NCBI GenBank assembly: GCA_016212195.1
Contig: JACRGW010000008.1
Coordinates: 1-5,458, forward strand
Direction: 5' to 3'
DNA length: 5,458 bases
From: Nitrospirota bacterium
GTDB taxonomy: Bacteria; Nitrospirota; Thermodesulfovibrionia; JACRGW01
A program made the position numbers and the translations under genes. Shown here piece after piece: positions 1 through 5,407 of this stretch; the stretch's first letter is position 1; the number at the start of each line of letters is the position of its first letter. The notes below the pieces were generated by a model, which saw nothing but the letters and a program-made list of their open reading frames with translations, was not told where the DNA came from and searched no databases.

Positions 1-567
1 CAAAGGAGGATTTGGTATTCTAAGTGTAAGTAACAGGGCTGTTATACCTGCAATACCACATACCAGGTAAACAGCTTTATAACTCATACCAGGATTAAAA
101 GTGACTACACCAATTATACTTCCCCCTGTTACTGGGGCTATAAACCTGCCGATTAGTGTTGATGTTGAAAACCATCCTATCTTTTCTCCTCGCTCTTTAT
201 GAAAGAGATCTGATACCAGGGCTATTGAGACAGGAATGAATATGGCAGTTGCAAAACCATGATAAAACCTGACAAGTGCAAGCTGCCAGAGCTGTGTTAC
301 AGCAAGATATAGAAAGGGGGCGGTTGAAAAAATAATAACAGATACCATCAACATCCTTTTTCTGCCGAGCTTATCTGAAACTATTCCGGCGGGTATACTC
401 GCAATGATACCGGTGAATGCTGATACAGATGCAATAATTCCAACTCCAGACGGATCGGCGCCGAGATGAGAAGCAAATAAGGGCAGCACAGGACTCTTTG
501 ATATGGTGGAGCTGAATATGGCAAAAAGTCCTGTGGTGCAGAGGAGTATAAAAGGGCTAAATTTCAT
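1..567 (-). CDS. MFS efflux-type transporter, N-terminal half (cut by window edge)
   Basis: Major facilitator superfamily permease of the inner membrane, probably a proton-coupled exporter; the substrate cannot be read from sequence. The frame is open from the ATG at 567 for 189 codons to base 1, about half of a usual 12-helix protein of about 400 residues. About six hydrophobic helices are visible, near residues 5-32, 41-62, 72-90, 93-118, 132-153 and 164-184. MFS motif A is clear after helix 2 (G61-IVSDKLGRKR-71), a motif B-like R100..H103-G104 lies in helix 4, and a motif C-like A-P-x-x-G-G (144-149) in helix 5 favours a drug/antiporter (DHA1-like) subfamily. An in-frame TGA lies just upstream, so this ATG is the only standard start; its Shine-Dalgarno sequence is weak. 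It is the last visible gene of the chrB-led minus-strand cluster, 83 nt after the HD gene, with a palindromic repeat between them. A role in oxyanion or toxin export is inferred only from context. Confidence 0.88.
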   Translation of the reverse strand, partial: MKFSPFILLCTTGLFAIFSSTISKSPVLPLFASHLGADPSGVGIIASVSAFTGIIASIPAGIVSDKLGRKRMLMVSVIIFSTAPFLYLAVTQLWQLALVRFYHGFATAIFIPVSIALVSDLFHKERGEKIGWFSTSTLIGRFIAPVTGGSIIGVVTFNPGMSYKAVYLVCGIAGITALLLTLRIPNPPL

Positions 568-583
568 CGAAATGTCTCATAAA

Positions 584-641
584 TGTCATGCTGAATTTAT
601 TTCAGCATCCCCTGAGACCCTGAAACAAGTTCAGGGTGACA
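584..641. repeat. Composite palindromic repeat, two hairpins with TGTCA/TGACA ends
   Basis: A 58-bp intergenic unit starts with TGTCA (584-588) and ends with its complement TGACA (637-641). Inside are two perfect 8-bp hairpins: ATGCTGAA/TTCAGCAT (588-595 and 601-608, 5-nt loop) and ACCCTGAA/TTCAGGGT (617-624 and 630-637, 5-nt loop). Both stems share a CTGAA/TTCAG core. It begins 17 bp from the MFS start codon and ends 9 bp from the HD-gene stop codon, so it would be transcribed within the operon message. The architecture resembles dispersed REP-like or miniature palindromic elements of environmental bacteria. The hairpins are not followed by a T-run on either strand, so they are not classical terminators. 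Confidence 0.75.
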
Positions 642-650
642 AAACGGAAA

Positions 651-1199
651 CTATTTTTTCATCAATCCCTGAATCTCCATATGATATCCCAGATACCTAT
701 TCAGGGTCTTTTCGTTCTTACCATATTTCTGATAATTTTTAAGTATATCTTTAAACCTCTCTTCTGCCTCGATCTCTGACTTGATCGATACAATCCCGTC
801 CATGATTATATCCACAAGCCTGTCAGCGTATATCACTATCCTCTCCTCAAGTGTTTTAAGGGTATAATCCTTTACAGGCAGACCAATTTCTTTTGCCTCT
901 TCCACAGAAAGCCCGCCTCTTATATGTTTCTCCATAATGTTTGTGATCTCCTCTGACAATCCCAATTGCTTTCCAATTTCTGCACCTATCTTGCCATGTT
1001 CCATTTCGTGTGTCTTTGCCTTTCCGAGGTCATGGAATAGGGCACCTCTTCCAATGAGTTCCATGTCCAGATCCTTTCCGACCCTGCGGCTAATCTCTAA
1101 TGCTTTTTCTGCCACCTTGATACAATGTTTTATGTCATCTTCAGAAACCCCTGCCTTTCTGAGTAACCCGATATCTGAATTTTGGATTTTATAGTTCAT
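651..1199 (-). CDS. HD-domain (HDIG-type) metal-dependent phosphohydrolase
   Basis: Predicted cytosolic phosphohydrolase of the HD superfamily, 182 residues and apparently a single domain. Candidate metal ligands are in the expected order: H25, the H56-D57 doublet in A-L-F-H-D-L-G-K, H68, H92, and D126 in Y-A-D-R-L. The spacing fits the compact HDIG-type proteins found in archaea and many anaerobic bacteria (the TIGR00295-like group, from memory). Substrates of such stand-alone HD proteins are usually nucleotides or other phosphoesters; none can be assigned here. The ATG at 1199 is preceded by a strong AAGGAGG (1204-1210) with a short 4-nt spacer. It lies 52 nt after the universal stress gene on the same strand and is probably co-transcribed. 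The C-terminal codons (667-707) contain an inverted pair of the CCCTGAA/TTCAGGG sequence that also forms the second hairpin of the neighbouring repeat. Confidence 0.88.
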   Translation of the reverse strand: MNYKIQNSDIGLLRKAGVSEDDIKHCIKVAEKALEISRRVGKDLDMELIGRGALFHDLGKAKTHEMEHGKIGAEIGKQLGLSEEITNIMEKHIRGGLSVEEAKEIGLPVKDYTLKTLEERIVIYADRLVDIIMDGIVSIKSEIEAEERFKDILKNYQKYGKNEKTLNRYLGYHMEIQGLMKK

Positions 1200-1251
1200 A
1201 GATCCTCCTTTTTATACAGATTGTTATTCCAATTCCTTCAGCAAGCTTAGA

Positions 1252-2118
1252 CTATACCGTAGATGGTTTTATTCCCTCTCCTCTTACTATCAGGACAGCG
1301 CATCCTGCCTTTCCAATGACCTTTTCCGTTGAGCTTCCCATGAGAAATTTTTTAAGTCCGGATTTTCCATAGGTCCCCATAACTATTAAGTCAACACTCC
1401 CACTGCCAGCTATCTCAACGATAGTATCATAAGACCTACCCATAGGTATTAAGGTCTCTACTGGAATCCCCTCTTTCCTGGCGAGATTAGCAACTTTATT
1501 TACATTTGCTTTTGCTTCCTCCATTTCACTTTCTGAACGAATAGAAGAAAGGGCTATAATGCTACTGCCACATCTTTTAGCAATTCCAATAGCTTCAAGG
1601 ACTGCAGTCTCACTATGCGAGGAGCCATCTGTTGCGACAAGGATATTCCTATATTTAATTTCTGCATCCCTCGGAACAACAAGGACTTTGCATGGGGCAT
1701 GCCCAATGACATTTGTAGCGATCTCACCCATTAAAACCTTTTTTAATCCTGTGCGTCCACGTCTACCGATAATTATCATGTCGGCCTGTCTCTTTTCAAC
1801 TTCCTCAACAATACTCAAATAGGGGTCTTCGCTAAATGTGACAATAGTCTCGCAGTTTACTCCCTCAGTTAGTGCCATCGCTTTCACTGATTCAAGGTGT
1901 TTTTTTGCTCTCAATGCAAGTGTGTCTTCAATCTTTTGTGGAGAAAATGCCTCATAGTCGGTAATTATTTCGATTACTGACATTGCATAGAGCTTGCTCG
2001 AACACCTTTTGGCAAAGCTTATTGCCTCTCTAACTGCTCCTTCGCTATAAGGAGAACCATCTGTTGCTAAAAGTAGTTTCTCAAGTTTTGATACGGGGCA
2101 TAACTCTGCACGACTCAT
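1252..2118 (-). CDS. Tandem-domain universal stress protein (UspA family)
   Basis: Cytosolic universal stress protein of 288 residues made of two fused UspA domains, about residues 12-149 and 156-279. Each begins with a Rossmann-like strand and an A-T-D-G-S motif (18-22 and 162-166). The nucleotide-binding signature G-2x-G-9x-G-S/T is intact in domain 2 (G248, G251, G261, S262). In domain 1 it reads G118, G121, G131, E132, so the final Ser/Thr is replaced by Glu. This suggests that only the second half binds ATP in the usual way. Tandem Usp proteins are normally induced by redox, metal or starvation stress. The ATG at 2118 has a strong GGAGGG (2123-2128) just upstream. It sits 41 nt after the 94-residue gene and 52 nt before the HD gene, all on one strand, consistent with an operon led by chrB. 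Confidence 0.95.
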   Translation of the reverse strand: MSRAELCPVSKLEKLLLATDGSPYSEGAVREAISFAKRCSSKLYAMSVIEIITDYEAFSPQKIEDTLALRAKKHLESVKAMALTEGVNCETIVTFSEDPYLSIVEEVEKRQADMIIIGRRGRTGLKKVLMGEIATNVIGHAPCKVLVVPRDAEIKYRNILVATDGSSHSETAVLEAIGIAKRCGSSIIALSSIRSESEMEEAKANVNKVANLARKEGIPVETLIPMGRSYDTIVEIAGSGSVDLIVMGTYGKSGLKKFLMGSSTEKVIGKAGCAVLIVRGEGIKPSTV

Positions 2119-2159
2119 ATTTCCCTCCTCTTTAAGGCATTAATAACTAAACAAAGAGT

Positions 2160-2444
2160 TTACTTAACCCCGAAATACACCAGAGTTTCTGAAATTGCCT
2201 TTTCGATGTCTTGCTGTATGTGATTAAATTTGGCCTGCACATCATCATGGATATGCTGGATGTATTCCTGAAGGGCCTCCTTGCCGTATTTATCTTCGAT
2301 CATCTTTCCATATTCATAGATCTTTGTGATGTCATGTCTTTCTGCCTTCTTTTCAGTGTCTCCATCGAGCCATTCATGGATATCCCTGTATTCCTTTCCT
2401 GTCCTTTCAGTACTTGTTTGTACATGCTTATCGACTGGTGGCAT
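2160..2444 (-). CDS. Small histidine-rich conserved-looking protein of unknown function
   Basis: A 94-residue soluble protein whose function I cannot assign. It has no signal peptide or membrane segment and looks mostly helical and acidic. It has six histidines (H7, H23, H37, H64, H66, H75) and a pattern H-x-W-x-D (23-27), R-H-D (36-38), Y-G-K (45-47), Y-G-K (53-55) and H-x-H-D-D (64-68). The order H-x-W-x-D, R-H, Gly, aromatic-Gly, then His and Asp recalls small uncharacterised families such as DUF6915, where the His and Asp residues could bind a metal; this is memory of a pattern, not a search result. The ATG at 2444 follows AAAGGAGGGA (2451-2460) with 7 nt between the GGAGGG core and the start. 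Its start lies 18 nt after the chrB stop codon, so translation together with chrB and a linked role in the metal/oxyanion response are likely but inferred. Confidence 0.8.
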   Translation of the reverse strand: MPPVDKHVQTSTERTGKEYRDIHEWLDGDTEKKAERHDITKIYEYGKMIEDKYGKEALQEYIQHIHDDVQAKFNHIQQDIEKAISETLVYFGVK

Positions 2445-2462
2445 ATTAATTCCCTCCTTTTG

Positions 2463-3449
2463 TTAAGTTTTTGATGCATAAATCATCTCAAATAAAGATA
2501 TCCCTTTTTCAAGTGCCTCTGTATCATCGATAGAAACCTTCCTTATCCCTGTTAAAATCTCTTCTAAACCTGTAGCCTCTGGGTTTCTATACTTATCGTC
2601 CTTCAGATCGATTTCATGCACAATCCGGGCTATCCTTTTAACAGCTCTGTCTTTAAGACCGAAAGTTCTTATAATAACCTCAAAGGTGCACATATCACCA
2701 TGATGGGTAAATTCTCCACCCCGTATATCAAAGGTGACAATATCCTTGCCTAAAACTTTTATGTCCCTTTCATCAATAAACCTGAAGGTAGCCTCTTTAT
2801 TTATAAATTTTCTGATGAGCCAGGCAGATGCCATCCTGTCCACAAAAGGTCTTTTCCGTGTAACCCATATCTTATTCTTATAGTCCCTGATACTTTTTGG
2901 CACTATGGTGTAACCCTTTCCCTTTGGGCCTATCTCAGATATGCCCCTGATCTTTCCGTACAAATCTTTAAGTCTCTTTTCCAAAGTGCCTCCGGCCTTA
3001 GATGAAAAGAAGTCTATCTTCCTTATTTCTTGAAACTCCTTTTCATATCTCCTTAGTTCCTCATGAAATATTCTGCTGTCTTTTGTACCGCCCCCCTTTA
3101 TTGCACTCTCAATCTTTCTTCCAATCCCTTCAATCCTTTTTGCGATATTGTAATATTCTATGTCCCTCTGAGAATTGAATAGATTGATTATATCCACCTC
3201 TTTCATTGTTTCAATCGCCTTTACCTTAACGAATGTCCCTTCACCTCCCTTGGATGAAACCTCAGATACAAGCCACTGGCAGAACTCATAATTTTCTTCG
3301 TTATATGGAAGCATGTAAACTGCTCCCTTAAGCTGAACTGCACCAACCTTTATAAGCCTCCTCCATATCCGCATCCTGTTGCTTACAGGCCTTGAAGGGA
3401 CGCTGTAAAAAATTAAAAGCCATTCCTTTAAAGGTTGAGAATGTAACAT
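2463..3449 (-). CDS. chrB: ChrB, chromate-responsive regulator/resistance protein
   Basis: A full-length ChrB-type protein of 328 residues (family usually about 310-330). The N-terminal ChrB_N domain (about 9-92) shows W-L-L-I-F-Y-S-V-P, R-x-R-x-W-R-R-L and a Y-M-L-P segment. A charged, probably coiled-coil linker runs about 95-165. The C-terminal ChrB_C domain (about 192-322) has W195-V-T-R, P201, D204-R, A-S-A-W-L-I, then F-T-H-H-G-D-M-C-T-F-E (247-257) with H249, H250, D252 and C254 as possible ligand residues. In characterised systems ChrB senses chromate and controls the chr operon, normally beside the ChrA exporter; no chrA is in this window. The ATG at 3449 has no Shine-Dalgarno sequence and lies within about ten bases of a good -10 box, pointing to leaderless translation. 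No in-frame ATG, GTG or TTG offers a better start close downstream. It heads the minus-strand cluster. Confidence 0.93.
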   Translation of the reverse strand: MLHSQPLKEWLLIFYSVPSRPVSNRMRIWRRLIKVGAVQLKGAVYMLPYNEENYEFCQWLVSEVSSKGGEGTFVKVKAIETMKEVDIINLFNSQRDIEYYNIAKRIEGIGRKIESAIKGGGTKDSRIFHEELRRYEKEFQEIRKIDFFSSKAGGTLEKRLKDLYGKIRGISEIGPKGKGYTIVPKSIRDYKNKIWVTRKRPFVDRMASAWLIRKFINKEATFRFIDERDIKVLGKDIVTFDIRGGEFTHHGDMCTFEVIIRTFGLKDRAVKRIARIVHEIDLKDDKYRNPEATGLEEILTGIRKVSIDDTEALEKGISLFEMIYASKT

Positions 3450-3456
3450 ATGTTAC
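3443..3456. promoter_or_regulatory. Perfect 14-bp palindrome over the chrB start, candidate operator
   Basis: GTAACATATGTTAC is a perfect palindrome of 14 bp that contains the chrB start codon (3447-3449) and the predicted transcription start. Related half-sites lie next to it: TGTTA (3451-3455) with TAACA (3462-3466), and another GTTAC at 3470-3474 within the promoter spacer. A protein bound here would block transcription initiation. ChrB itself is the obvious candidate for autoregulation; that is inference. Confidence 0.5.
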
Positions 3457-3457
3457 T

Positions 3458-3486
3458 ATAATAACAGAAGTTACAATATAAGTCAA
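3458..3486 (-). promoter_or_regulatory. Sigma70-type promoter of the chrB operon
   Basis: On the minus strand, TTGACT (3486-3481) and TATTAT (3463-3458) are separated by exactly 17 bp; each box matches the sigma70 consensus at five of six positions. Initiation 5-9 bases beyond the -10 box would fall at 3453-3449, immediately before or on the chrB ATG. It is the only clear promoter seen for the minus-strand cluster. Confidence 0.7.
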
Positions 3487-3569
3487 GTAAAAAATAAATT
3501 ATCTATGAAATTGATCCCTGAGGCTAATCTGTTATTTACCCAGTTCGAAAGCTTGGGTTTCTAACGGTA

Positions 3570-3598
3570 TTTACTAAATAGATTCTAAATGGTATAAA
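3570..3598 (+). promoter_or_regulatory. Candidate plus-strand promoter upstream of the mntP remnant
   Basis: TTTACT (3570-3575) and TATAAA (3593-3598) are 17 bp apart, matching the sigma70 consensus at four and five of six positions. Initiation near 3605 would leave a leader of about 18 nt before the mntP remnant ATG at 3623 and would continue into the GNAT gene. The surrounding DNA is AT-rich, so a chance match is possible. Confidence 0.4.
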
Positions 3599-3622
3599 TG
3601 ATAAAAAATAAATGATATCTGG

Positions 3623-3706
3623 ATGGACATAATTAAAACTATTATTATAGTCCTGGGACTGGCGATGGATACCTTTGCAATATCAGTGACAGGGGGCTAC
3701 AATTAA
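3623..3706 (+). pseudogene. mntP: mntP (manganese efflux pump) remnant, first helix only
   Basis: The ATG at 3623 opens a 27-codon frame ending in TAA (3704-3706). Its translation carries the N-terminal signature of MntP/YebN manganese exporters: a hydrophobic first helix followed by LGLAMDTFAISVTGG (residues 11-25), including an Asp at position 16 as in the first helix of E. coli MntP. A functional MntP has about 185-190 residues and six helices. After residue 25 similarity stops, and no continuation in another frame is seen before the GNAT gene. I read this as the 5' end of mntP left behind by a deletion or rearrangement that joined its upstream region to the acetyltransferase gene. The alternative, a functional single-helix peptide, is less likely. 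It was too short for routine gene calling. Confidence 0.72.
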
Positions 3707-3741
3707 ATATCTCAGAATTGATTCTGGTAAGGGTAGAAATC

Positions 3742-4278
3742 ATGATTCGTTTGTGTGATAAAAGTGAGTTCGATGTTATCCTTTCAGTTATAAATGATGC
3801 TGCACAGGCATACAAAGGGATTATCCCTATAGACTGCTGGAAAGAACCTTATATGTCTGAAGTAGAACTTCGTTATGAGATAGAAAGTGGTGTTGTATTC
3901 TGGGGATGCGAAGAAGGAAGGGAGTTGATTGGTGTGATGGGAATCCAGGATGTTCAAGATATAACCCTGATCAGACACTCCTATGTGCAAAGGAAGAGAC
4001 AAAATCAAGGCATAGGAGGGAAATTGTTATCATATCTTTGTAAGCAAACGGATAGACCGATATTAATTGGTACCTGGGCAGATGCTGTTTGGGCAGTTAA
4101 GTTCTACGAAAAACATGGTTACCGTTTGGTTTCCCCAGATGAAAAGGATAGATTGCTTAAGAAATACTGGTCAATTCCCGAACGCCAAATTGAGACCTCT
4201 GTAGTTTTGACAGATCAGAAATGGTTTGATATTGTTAAAAAGGGGGTTTCAAAGTTAAGGGATGAGATTACTTTGTGA
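3742..4278 (+). CDS. GNAT-family N-acetyltransferase
   Basis: Acyl-CoA-dependent N-acetyltransferase of the GNAT superfamily, 178 residues and complete. Counted from the ATG at 3742, the acetyl-CoA pyrophosphate-binding motif A is R86-QNQGIGG-93 after the strand LIRHSYV, and the later GNAT strand/helix is AVKFYEKHGYRLV (118-130). The C-terminal Y-W-S-I-P-E-R-Q segment (142-149) is typical of a widespread subgroup annotated only as GNAT acetyltransferase; its substrate is unknown to me. I prefer the ATG at 3742, with AAGGG (3729-3733) 8 nt upstream and homology beginning M-I-R-L-C. A TTG at 3718 would add eight unlikely residues. It lies behind the mntP remnant and candidate promoter. Its 3' end overlaps prfB on the other strand by 11 bp. 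Confidence 0.92.
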   Translation: MIRLCDKSEFDVILSVINDAAQAYKGIIPIDCWKEPYMSEVELRYEIESGVVFWGCEEGRELIGVMGIQDVQDITLIRHSYVQRKRQNQGIGGKLLSYLCKQTDRPILIGTWADAVWAVKFYEKHGYRLVSPDEKDRLLKKYWSIPERQIETSVVLTDQKWFDIVKKGVSKLRDEITL

Positions 4279-5366
4279 CTACCTGTAACAGGTAGGTGTC
4301 AATGAACTGGTCTATGTCCCCATCGAGAACTCCATTTACATTTCCGATCTCGAGATTTGTCCTGTGGTCTTTTACCATCTGGTATGGCTGTAATATATAG
4401 GAACGTATCTGACTACCCCAGGCAATCTCCTTTTTCTCGCTTAAAAACTCTTCCATCTTCTTAGCCTGCTCTTCCTGCTTGAGTTCGTAGAGTTTTGACC
4501 GCAATACCTTCATGGCAGTTGACTTGTTCTTATGTTGTGACCTTTCATTCTGGCACTGAACAACAATGCCAGTAGGGATATGGGTTATCCTTACTGCAGA
4601 AGAGGTCTTGTTCACATGCTGACCGCCTGCACCACTTGCCCTGAAGGTCTCTATCCTTAAGTCATCATCCTTTATATCGATCTCTATATCTTCTTCTATC
4701 TCAGGATAAACAAATACTGAGGCGAATGATGTATGTCTCCGTTTGCTTGCATCGAAGGGAGAAATCCTTACGAGGCGGTGGATCCCTGCCTCTGCCTTTA
4801 AGTAACCATAGGCATATTTACCTGTGACCATAATGGTTACGCTCTTAATACCCGCCTCTTCTCCGGGAAGGATATCAAGGATTTCAGTCTTGAAATTATG
4901 ACTGTCTGCCCACCTAAGATACATGCGCATGAGCATCTGTGCCCAGTCCTGGGATTCTGTACCGCCAGCACCGGGATGGATCGAGACGATGGCATTATGA
5001 CTGTCCTTCTCACCGCTTAACATTGTTTCTATTTCGATCTTCTGGAATTCACTGTTTAATTCTTTAAGACCCTTTTCTATTTCTGATATAAATGTATCCT
5101 CTTCTTCCTCTGAAAGCTCGATCATTATCTCGAGGTCTTCAAGCCTTCCCTGAATGGAATAGAAATTATTGATTGACCCTTCAAGTGTGGACTTCTCTTT
5201 CAGGAGGGCGTGGGCAGAAGGAACATTCTCCCAGAAATCCTGGGCTTCCATTATCTTTTCTATCTCCTTTATTCTGCTTTCTTTCTTTTCTATTTCAAAG
5301 ATACCCCCTGAGGGTATTGAGCCTTGTTTTAAGTTCTTCTATCTCTCTCGATGCTTCATCTAACAT
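4268..5366 (-). CDS. prfB: Peptide chain release factor 2 (needs +1 frameshift)
   Basis: RF2 recognises UGA and UAA stop codons and triggers peptide release on the ribosome. The start is the ATG at 5366 with GGAGGT (5377-5372) 5 nt upstream. The first 23 codons end in CTT followed by in-frame TGA (5297-5295); a +1 shift skips the T and continues with GAA, giving E-I-E-K-K and so on into M-E-A-Q-D-F-W. The product is 23 + 342 = 365 residues, the same length as E. coli RF2. The stop-codon selectivity tripeptide SPF is at residues 202-204, and the catalytic GGQ is at 247-249 in R-A-S-G-A-G-G-Q, with Ala where E. coli K-12 has the unusual Thr246. Calling only the open frame from the internal Met at 5251 loses the first 38 residues. 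The TAA stop overlaps the converging GNAT gene. Confidence 0.97.
5295..5309 (-). promoter_or_regulatory. prfB programmed +1 frameshift site
   Basis: Read on the minus strand this is AGG GGG TAT CTT TGA. The AGGGGG (5309-5304) acts as an internal Shine-Dalgarno stimulator three bases before the CTT slip codon (5300-5298), and TGA (5297-5295) is the in-frame stop. When RF2 is scarce the ribosome slips forward one base and reads full-length RF2, an autoregulatory loop known from E. coli. The 15 bases match the E. coli site from memory. The next base is A rather than the C found in E. coli. Confidence 0.97.
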
Positions 5367-5407
5367 TGTTTACCTCCATGTCTATCATAGTGAAAACAAT
5401 AATTCAA

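Noticed and set aside
503..742. Plus-strand 79-codon frame across the MFS start and the repeat.
   Set aside because: It is antisense to the MFS and HD genes, runs through the palindromic repeat and shows no domain or ribosome binding site.
2128..2158. Inverted pair CTCTTT/AAAGAG between the 94-residue gene and the universal stress gene.
   Set aside because: Six AT-rich base pairs with a 19-nt loop are weak, and one arm overlaps the Shine-Dalgarno region, so chance is the simplest explanation.
3538..3558. Hairpin ACCCA/TGGGT around GTTCGAAAG, resembling a tRNA T-arm or a terminator.
   Set aside because: The stem is short with a bulge, no acceptor or anticodon parts flank it, and no T-run follows.
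3487..3622. Search for a yybP-ykoY manganese riboswitch ahead of the mntP remnant.
   Set aside because: The conserved GGGGAGUA-type core is not present, and the leader from the candidate promoter is only about 18 nt.
3718..3741. TTG start adding eight residues to the GNAT protein.
   Set aside because: The ATG at 3742 has AAGGG at proper spacing and matches the usual family N-terminus; the added residues look like leader.
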